Shown here piece after piece: positions 1 to 6,819 of a DNA stretch of 11,740 nucleotides. A program made the translations under genes and the position numbers. Every line of letters begins with the position of its first letter. The first letter of the stretch is position 1. The notes beneath the pieces are model-generated. The model did no database searches and was not told where the DNA came from. It saw only the letters and a program-made list of their open reading frames with translations. This DNA is from an uncultured Sphingomonadaceae bacterium (GTDB lineage Bacteria; Pseudomonadota; Alphaproteobacteria; Sphingomonadales; Sphingomonadaceae): positions 1 to 11,740 of the forward strand of contig CAMLKX010000038.1 in NCBI GenBank assembly GCA_946480515.1, read 5' to 3'.

Positions 1-368
1 ATTTCCGCGACATCGGGGACGAGAAACCCGATCCCGACCTGCTTGAGATGGCGGCGTCGCTGATCGAGCGGAAGACCGGCGAGTTTGAGCCTGCCGAGTT
101 TCACAACCGCTACGTGGACGCGCTCAAGGCGCTGATCGAGGAGAAAAAGAAGAAGAAGGGCAAGCTGGTGATCCAGGATCCCGACGAAGGTCTGCCTTCG
201 GGTGGTTCGAACGTGATCGACCTCATGGCGGCACTCAAGAAGAGCCTCGGCGAAAGCGACGCTCAGAAGCCCGCCAAAAAATCAGCAGTCGCAAGCAAGC
301 CGGCACCGCGTCGCTCGTCTTCGCGCAAGCCCCCAGAGCGAAAAACCGCCGGCCGCAAGCGGGCGTAA
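1..368 (+). CDS. ku: Ku protein, C-terminal part (bacterial NHEJ end-binding protein), 5' truncated
   Basis: The reading frame is open from base 3, so the gene starts outside the window; the first internal Met (base 48) is not the start. Bacterial Ku is a homodimer that rings broken DNA ends and recruits LigD. The visible part reads FRDIGDEKPDPDLLEMA, then a helical segment ending in five consecutive lysines (EEKKKKKGK), matching the end of the conserved Ku core. After this comes a low-complexity tail of about 50 residues rich in Lys, Arg, Ser, Ala and Pro, ending GRKRA. In characterised bacterial Ku proteins such basic tails bind DNA and affect LigD recruitment; that role here is inferred. 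The stop lies 3 bases before ligD, so the genes are very probably co-transcribed and translationally coupled. The identification rests on the C-terminal piece plus the ligD neighbour. Confidence 0.9.
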   Translation, partial: FRDIGDEKPDPDLLEMAASLIERKTGEFEPAEFHNRYVDALKALIEEKKKKKGKLVIQDPDEGLPSGGSNVIDLMAALKKSLGESDAQKPAKKSAVASKPAPRRSSSRKPPERKTAGRKRA

Positions 369-371
369 GCG

Positions 372-2852
372 ATGGCGGATCGCGCCAAGCTCGACATCCA
401 AACTTACAACCGGAAGCGGGACTTCGCGAAAACCAAGGAGCCACGCGGCCGCAAGCTCAAGGGCAAGGGCGACAGCTTCGTTGTGCAGAAACATGACGCG
501 AGCAGGCTGCATTGGGATTTCCGGCTGGAGCTGGACGGGGTCCTGAAGAGCTGGGCGGTGCCGAAGGGCCCCAGCCTCGACCCCGGCGAGAACCGGCTTG
601 CGGTGCGGACCGAGGACCACCCGCTCGACTATGGCGATTTCGAAGGAGTGATCCCGCGCGGCGAGTATGGCGGCGGCACGGTCATGCTTTGGGACCAGGG
701 CCGCTGGGTTCCGGAGCCTGGCAAGGACCCGCGCAAGACGATCGAGGAAGGCCACCTCCACTTCACCCTCGAGGGCGAGCGGATGCGGGGCGAGTGGGTC
801 ATGTTCCGGCTCAAGCCGCGTCCGGGCGAGCGGTCCGAAAATTGGATGCTCAAGAAGGTCACCGACGCATTCGCCAAGCCTGACGAGGGCGAGGCCTTGG
901 TCGACGACTGCGTGACTAGCGTCACCACCGATCGCACGATGGCTGAGATCTCGTCCGGCGAAGATGTGTGGAAATCCAATCGCAGCGGCGGAAAGGGTGG
1001 ACGGTCCAAACGCAGGGCTACCGCGGGCCCGCCGCCGTTCCGCGCGCCGCAACTGGCGACGCTGGTCGACGATGTGCCGAGCGGGAGCGGCTGGATCCAC
1101 GAGTATAAATATGACGGCTATCGGCTGCTGCTCGCGACCGCCGGTGGTGCAGCCACGGCCTGGACCCGCAACGGCAAGGACTGGAGCGACAAGTTTCGCG
1201 GCATTGTCCGTGCGGCGGAGAAACTTCCAGCTGGCTGCCTGATCGACGGTGAAGCGGTCGCGCTCGGCAAGGACGGCAAACCCGATTTCCAGCTGCTGCA
1301 GGCGACCCTGAAAGGTGGCAAGGCGGACTTGGCCTTCTATGCCTTCGATCTGCTCGTCGATCGCGGCGAGGATATTACTCCATTACCGAATATCGAGCGC
1401 AAGGAGCGCCTCGCGGCCCTGTTGAAATCGGTGAGCGCGCCCATCCTCTATGGGGATCATGTTGTCGCCAAGGGGGAGGCGCTATTCACCGCCATCTGCA
1501 AGGAAGGCGGCGAAGGCATTGTCTCCAAGAAGGCTGCCGCACCTTACAGCGCGGGACGCAATCGATCCTGGCTGAAAGTCAAATGCATCAACCGGCAGGA
1601 GTTCGTCATCGTCGGCTGGCAGCGCAGCGACCGCCGCCGGGGATTCCGGTCGTTGCACCTGGCGGTCCAGGAGAAGGGTGGGCTGCGCTATGCCGGGAAG
1701 GTCGGGACCGGGTTCAACACTCAGTTGATCGACAGCATCAGCGAGCGGATGGCGCCGCTCGAAATTGACGAGCCTGCGCTTTCCATCCCCCGAGAGGCGA
1801 AACGCGGATCGCACTGGATCAAGCCTGAACTCGTGGCCGAGGTCGCCTTCACCGAGTTCACCGACGAAGGCGTGCTGCGCCACCCGAGCTTCATCGCCCT
1901 CCGGGAAGACAAGCCCGCCCGCGAGGTTGTGCGCGAAAAGGCCGCGCCGCTTGCCAAGAAGGAGCGCAAGTCATCGACCGGCGCAAAGTCCGTCGCAATC
2001 AAGATCAGCAACCCCGATCGGGTGATCTATCCCGAGGACGGGCTGACCAAGGGCGATCTTGCCGCCTATTATACAGCGGTTGAGGCGCTGATGCTGACAG
2101 ATACCGCGCGGCGGCCGGTCAGCCTGGTGCGCTGCCCGCAGGGACGATCGCGCAAATGCTTCTTCCAGAAGCATGATGCGGGTTCCTTCGGCGAGTCCGT
2201 CAAGCACGTCCCAGTGAAGGAAAAAAACGGTTCAACCGAAGATTATCTCTACATCGAAGATGGCTCCGGTCTGCTGACCCTGGTGCAGATGGGCACGATC
2301 GAGCTTCATGGCTGGGGAAGCCGCGTTGATGCTCTCGAGCAGCCCGACCGCCTCGTCTTCGACCTTGATCCCGACGTTGGGCTCGATTTCGCTGACGTGC
2401 GGTCCGCGGCCCTGCGCTTGCGTGCGCTGCTGTCGGACCTGGGGCTGGTCAGCTTTCCGATGACCACCGGCGGGAAGGGGCTACACGTCGTCGTTCCGCT
2501 TGATGCCACTGCCGACTGGAAGCAGGTGAGCGACTTCGCCGAGCGGTTCGCACGGGCCGTGTCATCGGCTGAGCCCGAGCGCTTCACGGCGAACATCCGC
2601 AAGGTCCATCGCAAGGGCCGGATATTCCTCGACTGGCTGCGCAACCAACGCGGCGCAACTGCGATCCTGCCCTATTCGGCGCGAGCGCGAGAAGGGGCTC
2701 CGGTCGCGGCTCCGATTACTTGGGATGAGCTGGAGGAGACTCCCGGCGGCAATCGGTTTTCGATTCGCGATGCGGAGGAGCTGCTCGACCGCGCCGGGTC
2801 CAGGCTTCTGGCCGGGTGGGGCCAAGCAAACCAACGCCTTCCTGACGCTTAA
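372..2852 (+). CDS. ligD: ATP-dependent DNA ligase LigD (phosphoesterase-ligase-polymerase), 826 aa
   Basis: LigD is the multifunctional repair enzyme of bacterial non-homologous end joining; it processes, fills and seals ends held by Ku. Three domains are visible, in the PE-Lig-Pol order known from Pseudomonas LigD. The 3'-phosphoesterase (about 1-180) has H41, H47, D49, R51 and H83 in the metal/phosphate-site pattern HDxSxLHWDFR...EDHP. A basic linker (about 190-215) leads to the ligase (about 220-525): nucleotidyl-lysine K246 in KYDGYR, DGE at 292-294, FYAFDLL from 322, EGIVSKK at 381-387, and WLKVK at 400-404. The primase-like polymerase (about 542-826) has the metal-binding D664-L-D666, the TTGGKGLHVVVPL strand and LDWLRNQRGATAILPYS. 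All main catalytic residues are present and the length is normal for the full three-domain form. The ATG lies 3 bases after the ku stop without a strong Shine-Dalgarno, suggesting coupling. Confidence 0.97.
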   Translation: MADRAKLDIQTYNRKRDFAKTKEPRGRKLKGKGDSFVVQKHDASRLHWDFRLELDGVLKSWAVPKGPSLDPGENRLAVRTEDHPLDYGDFEGVIPRGEYGGGTVMLWDQGRWVPEPGKDPRKTIEEGHLHFTLEGERMRGEWVMFRLKPRPGERSENWMLKKVTDAFAKPDEGEALVDDCVTSVTTDRTMAEISSGEDVWKSNRSGGKGGRSKRRATAGPPPFRAPQLATLVDDVPSGSGWIHEYKYDGYRLLLATAGGAATAWTRNGKDWSDKFRGIVRAAEKLPAGCLIDGEAVALGKDGKPDFQLLQATLKGGKADLAFYAFDLLVDRGEDITPLPNIERKERLAALLKSVSAPILYGDHVVAKGEALFTAICKEGGEGIVSKKAAAPYSAGRNRSWLKVKCINRQEFVIVGWQRSDRRRGFRSLHLAVQEKGGLRYAGKVGTGFNTQLIDSISERMAPLEIDEPALSIPREAKRGSHWIKPELVAEVAFTEFTDEGVLRHPSFIALREDKPAREVVREKAAPLAKKERKSSTGAKSVAIKISNPDRVIYPEDGLTKGDLAAYYTAVEALMLTDTARRPVSLVRCPQGRSRKCFFQKHDAGSFGESVKHVPVKEKNGSTEDYLYIEDGSGLLTLVQMGTIELHGWGSRVDALEQPDRLVFDLDPDVGLDFADVRSAALRLRALLSDLGLVSFPMTTGGKGLHVVVPLDATADWKQVSDFAERFARAVSSAEPERFTANIRKVHRKGRIFLDWLRNQRGATAILPYSARAREGAPVAAPITWDELEETPGGNRFSIRDAEELLDRAGSRLLAGWGQANQRLPDA
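2222..2228 (+). other. in-frame slippery heptamer A_AAA_AAC inside ligD
   Basis: Codons 617-619 of ligD (GAA AAA AAC) contain the X_XXY_YYZ heptamer A_AAA_AAC in the reading frame, in an otherwise GC-rich gene. A -1 slip would read about 34 further codons and stop at a TGA near base 2330, before the polymerase catalytic Asp pair at 664/666. The motif is visible. Actual frameshifting is unproven, and no well-placed upstream stimulator or clear downstream stem-loop is seen. Confidence 0.25.
2849..2852. other. shared palindromic TTAA carrying both stop codons of convergent ligD and gshA
   Basis: TAA at 2850-2852 ends ligD on the plus strand, and TAA read on the minus strand from 2851 to 2849 ends gshA. 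The self-complementary TTAA therefore serves both genes and there is no intergenic DNA. Neither gene has a hairpin-plus-T-tract terminator here, so transcripts from the two operons should run into each other unless stopped by Rho inside the opposite gene. Confidence 0.95.
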
Positions 2853-4219
2853 AAACTGAGTTCCTGATAAATCCTGCTGACGTCGCCGGACCATATATTA
2901 TGGAAGTGGTCCAGCATTCGGTCGGCTGGGGTCACGCCCGTAGTGACCACCTCCCGCAACGGATCGAGGAAGCCGCCTTCATTATCTCCCGCGGCATTCA
3001 GCCGGGCCCGGTCGGTCAGGCCATCGCTTGCGATCTCCACCACCTTGGCGGCCAAGTCCCGCAGAGTGCCGCCACCCGGCACCGGGGTTTCCAATCCCTT
3101 TCGAGGGACGATGTGGCGCAGCGCCTCGCGCTCCGCGATCGTCCAATGCTTGACGAGGTCCCAGGCAGCATCCAGCGCTCTAGATGAGTACAGCAGTCCG
3201 ACCCACAGCGCGGGCAATGCACAGATGCGGCTCCAGCGGCCGCCGTCCGCACCACGCATTTCAAGGAAGCTCTTCAGCCGGACCTCGGGGAACGCGGTCG
3301 ACAGATGATCCGTCCAGTCGTTCCGCGTCGGCTTCTGTCCTGGCAAAGCGGGCAGCTTGCCGTCGAGAAAGTCACGGAAGCTCTGGCCGGCCGCATCGAG
3401 ATATTTGCCGTCGCGGAAGACGAAATACATCGGCACGTCGAGCGCATAGTCGCAATAGCGTTCGTACCCGAAGCCGTCCTCGAACACGAACGGGAGCATG
3501 CCCGTTCGCGCCGGATCGGTGTCTTCCCAGATATGGCTTCTGAAGCTCTTGTAGCCGTTTGGCTGACCCTCCGTCAGCGGAGAGTTCGCGAACAGGGCGG
3601 TCGCGACCGGCTGCAGCGCAAGGCCAACCCGGAACTTCTTCACCATGTCGGCTTCCGACGAATAATCGAGGTTGGCCTGGATGGTGCAGGTGCGGAGCAT
3701 CATATCCAGCCCCAGATTGCCAACGCGGGGCATATGGCGAAGCATGATGCCATAGCGGCCCTTGGGCATGATCGGCAGCTCGTTGCGGGTCTTGTCCGGC
3801 CACATTCCCAGTCCGAGAAAGCCGAGTCCCAGCCGCTCGCCGACTGCTTTCACCTGATCCAGGTGCCGGCTTGCTTCCGCGCAGGTTTCGTGAAGAGTAG
3901 CGAGGGGGGCGCCGGACAGCTCGAGCTGCCCGGCGGGCTCGAGACTGATCGTTCCGTCAGTGCCGGTCAGGGCGATAACCTTGCCTTCTTCCTCGACCGG
4001 CTGCCATCCGAACTCGGTCAATGCGGTGAGCAGATCGCGAATCCCGCCGGGTTCCTCCCACGATGGGGCGCGATGATCCGCCAGGCGGTAGACGAACTTT
4101 TCATGTTCGGTGCCAACCCGCCAGTCTTCGCGCGGCTTCTCACCGCCCTCGAATACCGCGAGCAGGTCATCACGGCTCTCGATCAGCGGACTGGCGCTGG
4201 TGTCTGTGCGAGTGGTCAT
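2849..4219 (-). CDS. gshA: glutamate-cysteine ligase (gamma-glutamylcysteine synthetase, GCS2/plant type), 456 aa
   Basis: Catalyses the ATP-dependent joining of L-glutamate and L-cysteine, the first and usually rate-limiting step of glutathione synthesis, in the cytoplasm. Family hallmarks: DWRVGTEHEKF (residues 32-42), the ATP/substrate-site region SLEPAGQLELSG (92-103), QANLDYSSEADMVKK (181-195), ANSPLTEGQPNGYKSFRSHIW (211-231), and the C-terminal HFHNIWSGDVSRIYQELSF. This is the type shared by plants and alphaproteobacteria, not the enterobacterial GshA type. The start is placed at the ATG at 4219 (MTTRTDT). An upstream in-frame ATG at 4276 would add 19 residues and overlap the end of rsmE by 47 bases, which is less likely. 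The gene follows rsmE by 10 bases and is probably in its operon. No gshB lies in the window. No strong Shine-Dalgarno is visible. Confidence 0.95.
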   Translation of the reverse strand: MTTRTDTSASPLIESRDDLLAVFEGGEKPREDWRVGTEHEKFVYRLADHRAPSWEEPGGIRDLLTALTEFGWQPVEEEGKVIALTGTDGTISLEPAGQLELSGAPLATLHETCAEASRHLDQVKAVGERLGLGFLGLGMWPDKTRNELPIMPKGRYGIMLRHMPRVGNLGLDMMLRTCTIQANLDYSSEADMVKKFRVGLALQPVATALFANSPLTEGQPNGYKSFRSHIWEDTDPARTGMLPFVFEDGFGYERYCDYALDVPMYFVFRDGKYLDAAGQSFRDFLDGKLPALPGQKPTRNDWTDHLSTAFPEVRLKSFLEMRGADGGRWSRICALPALWVGLLYSSRALDAAWDLVKHWTIAEREALRHIVPRKGLETPVPGGGTLRDLAAKVVEIASDGLTDRARLNAAGDNEGGFLDPLREVVTTGVTPADRMLDHFHNIWSGDVSRIYQELSF

Positions 4220-4229
4220 CGGGCCGCGC

Positions 4230-4970
4230 TTAGCGCCAGTCTCCGGCCAGCGCCATCCACACTGCGATGCCGGCAAGAGCGGCGGTTTCAGCGCGCAGGA
4301 TCCGTGGGCCGAGCGAAATGCGAGTGACGGATTGCACGGCCCGGACCTCGTCCCGCTCCTGATCGGTAAATCCCCCTTCCGGGCCGATCAGCAGGCAGGC
4401 CGCTCCAGGCTTGACGGACGAAGCGATCTCAGCGCCCCCATTTTCATCGGCGAAATAGAGCATCCGGCCGGGATCGAGGCTCGTCAGGAAGCCGCGGAGA
4501 GTCGTTGGCGGGAGCAGTTCCGGCAATCGGGTTCGACCACATTGCTCGGCCGCCTCAATGGCGATCGCCTCCAGTCGCTCAACCTTGACCCGGTCGATGA
4601 CAGTTCGCTGCGTGATGACGGGAATCAGGCGCGCAATTCCAAGCTCCGTCGCTTTCTCAATCAGCCAGTCGATTTGGGCCCGCTTGACGGGAGCAAAAGC
4701 CAACCAGAGGTCCGGGATTTTTTCGACCAGCCGGGTGCGCTCAACCACGGTCAGAATCACCTGTTTTTTTGATGCGCTCGTCACTTCACCAAGCCACTCG
4801 CCGCTGTGTCCGTCGAACAGCAGGACTTGTGCGCCGTCCCCCATTCGCATGACGTTCGCCAGGTAATTGGATTGCGCTCCATCCAGCTTAATCCTTGCTC
4901 CTGGCCCGAGCGGCTGGCGAACGAACAATCGAGGGAGGCTCCTGGGTGGCCAGGCCGGAACTGAAGTCAT
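4230..4970 (-). CDS. rsmE: 16S rRNA (uracil(1498)-N3)-methyltransferase RsmE, 246 aa
   Basis: Uses S-adenosylmethionine to methylate N3 of U1498 in 16S rRNA near the decoding centre of the 30S subunit. The N-terminal PUA-like RNA-binding part (about 13-75) starts LPRLFV. The SPOUT (trefoil-knot) methyltransferase part carries APVKRAQIDWLIEKATELG (93-111), EQCGR (142-146), the SAM-binding loop LLIGPEGGF (193-201) and LGPRILRAETAAL (220-232). Length is normal. Most relatives begin at M-P-R-L-F; here that Met position is a CTC leucine, and the only upstream ATG adds an 11-residue Pro-rich leader (MTSVPAWPPRS), so the ATG at 4970 is used. No strong Shine-Dalgarno is visible. First gene of the rsmE-gshA unit, divergent from the flavoprotein gene. 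Confidence 0.95.
   Translation of the reverse strand: MTSVPAWPPRSLPRLFVRQPLGPGARIKLDGAQSNYLANVMRMGDGAQVLLFDGHSGEWLGEVTSASKKQVILTVVERTRLVEKIPDLWLAFAPVKRAQIDWLIEKATELGIARLIPVITQRTVIDRVKVERLEAIAIEAAEQCGRTRLPELLPPTTLRGFLTSLDPGRMLYFADENGGAEIASSVKPGAACLLIGPEGGFTDQERDEVRAVQSVTRISLGPRILRAETAALAGIAVWMALAGDWR
4764..4770 (-). other. in-frame slippery heptamer A_AAA_AAA inside rsmE
   Basis: Codons 67-69 of rsmE (TCA AAA AAA) hold seven consecutive A's on the coding strand, in the X_XXY_YYZ register. A -1 slip would end at a TGA after seven more codons, and a +1 slip would stop almost at once, so slippage would abolish the methyltransferase domain. Such runs are also sites of polymerase slippage. The motif is visible; any functional use is inference. 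Confidence 0.2.
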
Positions 4971-5071
4971 GACCGGAGCGAAGCAGATGAAGCTGATTTA
5001 GGCCAGCCCCGACGGCTTTGGCGATCGCGGACATTCAGCTAGGAGCAGCATGGCTGGAGTGAGGGAGTGGT
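4971..5071. promoter_or_regulatory. divergent spacer between rsmE and the flavoprotein gene
   Basis: This 101-base non-coding stretch separates two divergent 5' ends and must hold the promoters for both units unless one starts further away. Visible: distant inverted hexamers AGCTGA (4991-4996) and TCAGCT (5035-5040), the palindrome GCGATCGC at 5021-5028, and two Shine-Dalgarno-like stretches, AGGAG at 5041-5045 and GGGAG at 5063-5067. I could not recognise a convincing -35/-10 pair for either direction. The role is inferred from gene orientation only. Confidence 0.5.
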
Positions 5072-5079
5072 ATGTCTGA
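5050..5079 (+). CDS. possible 9-residue leader peptide overlapping the flavoprotein start
   Basis: ATG at 5050 opens a nine-codon frame (MAGVREWYV) ending at TGA 5077-5079. It is preceded by AGGAG at 5041-5045 and overlaps the first codons of the next gene in a different frame. The overlap would allow translational coupling to the ATG at 5072. No run of a single amino acid suggests attenuation. It may be a chance ATG. Confidence 0.2.
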   Translation: MAGVREWYV

Positions 5080-6724
5080 ACAGCTGAGCGATTTTGTGGT
5101 GGTTGGGACTGGCGCTGGCGGTCTCGCGGGGGCAATCGCCGCCAAGCTGAACGGGCTCAACCCGCTCATCATCGAGAAGGCTGCCGTTTGGGGCGGAACA
5201 AGCGCACTGTCCGGCGGAGGCGTGTGGATCCCAAACAATCCTCTGATGCAGCGGGACGGCGCAGCCGATTCCGTCGATGAGGCATTGGCCTATCTTGAGG
5301 CGGTAATCGGCGACGTTGGCCCCGCGAGCAGTCGCGAACGCAAGCTCGCCTATCTCCATACCGGACCGCAAATGGTCGAACAGCTCGAGCAGCTTGGGTT
5401 CAAATGGCGGCGAGCACCGCGCTATCCTGACTATTATCAGGACCAGCCAGGGGCCAAGGTCGGCCGGACGCTCGAAGGCGCGACCGTCGATGCCGAGATT
5501 CTCGGCTCCTGGCTGGAAACATTGCGGCACTCACGCTTCCCACCGATGGCGCTCAGCACCGATGCGGCTCCGCAGATGCCGACCGCCTTCCGATCGTTCA
5601 AGTCAGCCCGGACCTTCTTCGGAGTGCTTGGCGAAACGATGAAGTACCGGCTGCGCGGGCGAATGCCGATGTCGGTTGGGGTTGGCCTCGTCGCGCAGTT
5701 GATGGCCATCGTGCAAAAGCTGCAGATCCCCGTTCTGCTCGACACGCCGCTGCGTTCCCTCGTCATCGAAGGAGATCGGGTTACGGGGGTTTTGGCTGGC
5801 CGCGATGCAGAGGAGCGGAAAATCCCCGCAAGCCGCGGCGTGTTGCTGTGCGCCGGCGGGTTCGCCAAGGATCCCGAATATCGCCTACCCCTTCAAGGCG
5901 TAACCGGCGAGTGGAGTCCAGCAAGTCCGGACGACACCGGTGACGCTCACAAGATTGGCGCCGCTGCTGGCGCGGAACTGGCGCTGATGGACTCGGCAAC
6001 CTGGTATCCGGTGTCGATCATGCCGGATGGAACCATCAACGCCGGCATCTGGGAGCGCACCCTTCCCGGCTCGATCATGGTCGACAGCGCGGGTCAGCGG
6101 TTCACGAACGAGGCCGCGTCATACGTCGACGTAGGCTTGGACATGTTCGAGCGTAACCGGTCGGTCACAGCGATCCCCAGCTGGCTGGTTTTCGACAGCC
6201 GTTACCGAAACCGCTACTTCTTCGGCAGCATTCCACCGCGCGTGACCTCAGCAATGGTTGAGAGCGGCTTCCTCACCAAAGGAGAGACGATTGAGGAGCT
6301 TGCCGGCAAGTGCGGGATTGATCCGGATGGATTGGCTCGCACCGTCGAACGGGTGAATGGTATGGCAGCGCGCGGCGTCGACGAGGATTTCAATCGGGGC
6401 GCCAGCGTCTACGATCAATATTTCGGTGATCCTACCAACCTGCCCAATCCTTCGTTCGGTCCGATCGACAAGGCTCCTTTCTACGCCACGCGCTATTTTC
6501 CGGGCGATCTCAGCACCAAGGGCGGACTAATGGCTGACGAGCATGCGCGGGTGCTGCGGTCGGACGGGTCCGTGATCGAGGGACTCTACGCAGCCGGCAA
6601 TTGTGCGGCCCCGGTGATGGGCCGAACCTATCCGGGCGCCGGCGCGACCCTCGGTCCCTCAATGGTGTTCGCCTGGATCGCCGCGTACCACTGCGCAGCG
6701 CAAGTCGTGACAGCGCGCTCCTGA
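5072..6724 (+). CDS. FAD-dependent oxidoreductase, 3-ketosteroid delta1-dehydrogenase-like, 550 aa
   Basis: A FAD_binding_2 flavoprotein. The N-terminal dinucleotide fold has G12-x-G14-x-x-G17 and the ribose-binding E35, followed by WGGTSALSGGGVWIP (40-54). The C-terminal FAD part reads GLYAAGNCAAPVMGRTYPGAG. In characterised 3-ketosteroid delta1-dehydrogenases (KstD) the C-terminal motif supplies a catalytic Tyr and, four residues on, a Gly; Y520 and G524 keep this spacing. Y351 in NEAASYVD and the Y121/Y122 pair in YPDYY are plausible counterparts of the other two active-site tyrosines. Length is normal for KstD (about 510-575). Such enzymes introduce a C1-C2 double bond into ring A of 3-oxosteroids, but relatives act on other cyclic ketones, so the substrate is unproven. 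The start at 5072 has GGGAG 4 bases upstream. No other steroid-pathway gene is present here. Confidence 0.8.
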   Translation: MSEQLSDFVVVGTGAGGLAGAIAAKLNGLNPLIIEKAAVWGGTSALSGGGVWIPNNPLMQRDGAADSVDEALAYLEAVIGDVGPASSRERKLAYLHTGPQMVEQLEQLGFKWRRAPRYPDYYQDQPGAKVGRTLEGATVDAEILGSWLETLRHSRFPPMALSTDAAPQMPTAFRSFKSARTFFGVLGETMKYRLRGRMPMSVGVGLVAQLMAIVQKLQIPVLLDTPLRSLVIEGDRVTGVLAGRDAEERKIPASRGVLLCAGGFAKDPEYRLPLQGVTGEWSPASPDDTGDAHKIGAAAGAELALMDSATWYPVSIMPDGTINAGIWERTLPGSIMVDSAGQRFTNEAASYVDVGLDMFERNRSVTAIPSWLVFDSRYRNRYFFGSIPPRVTSAMVESGFLTKGETIEELAGKCGIDPDGLARTVERVNGMAARGVDEDFNRGASVYDQYFGDPTNLPNPSFGPIDKAPFYATRYFPGDLSTKGGLMADEHARVLRSDGSVIEGLYAAGNCAAPVMGRTYPGAGATLGPSMVFAWIAAYHCAAQVVTARS

Positions 6725-6729
6725 GGCAT

Positions 6730-6740
6730 GGTGAATCACC
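6730..6740. repeat. 11-base palindrome GGTGA-A-TCACC after the flavoprotein gene
   Basis: Perfect 5-base arms around a single central base, starting 6 bases after the flavoprotein stop. The loop is too short for an RNA hairpin, so if functional it would be a DNA-level dyad (protein site). Such short dyads also arise by chance. Confidence 0.35.
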
Positions 6741-6750
6741 CGTTCATCTC

Positions 6751-6783
6751 AATCCGTAAGCGGGCGTAAACCGCTTCCGGATT
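6751..6783. repeat. 13-base inverted repeat (hairpin) between the flavoprotein and PilZ genes
   Basis: Arms AATCCGTAAGCGG (6751-6763) and CCGCTTCCGGATT (6771-6783) match at 12 of 13 positions around a 7-base loop (GCGTAAA). This is the longest inverted repeat I found in the window. It lies 26 bases after the flavoprotein stop and 36 bases before the PilZ ATG. No T-tract follows on either strand, so it is not a standard intrinsic terminator. It could be a T-tract-less terminator, an mRNA 3'-end stabiliser or a 5'-UTR structure of the PilZ mRNA. Confidence 0.6.
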
Positions 6784-6819
6784 ACCAAGTCTGATCCGGG
6801 GGGAGCCGAGGAGTTCCCG

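Noticed and set aside
282..1100. 272-residue open frame on the minus strand over ku/ligD
   Set aside because: It runs antisense to the well-supported ligD phosphoesterase and ligase domains, resembles no family I recognise, and has the Arg/Ala/Pro-rich composition of a high-GC shadow frame.
2853..2900. Possible terminator region after ligD
   Set aside because: This is coding sequence of gshA on the other strand and shows no hairpin followed by a T-run.
3305..4327. 340-residue plus-strand open frame over gshA and the 3' end of rsmE
   Set aside because: It is antisense to gshA, whose family motifs are clear throughout, and spans two genes. No ribosome site or recognisable domain.
357..6769. 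Identical 12-mer AAGCGGGCGTAA at 357-368 (ku stop) and 6758-6769 (hairpin)
   Set aside because: Matches of this length between two places in about 11.7 kb are expected by chance, and flanking bases differ.
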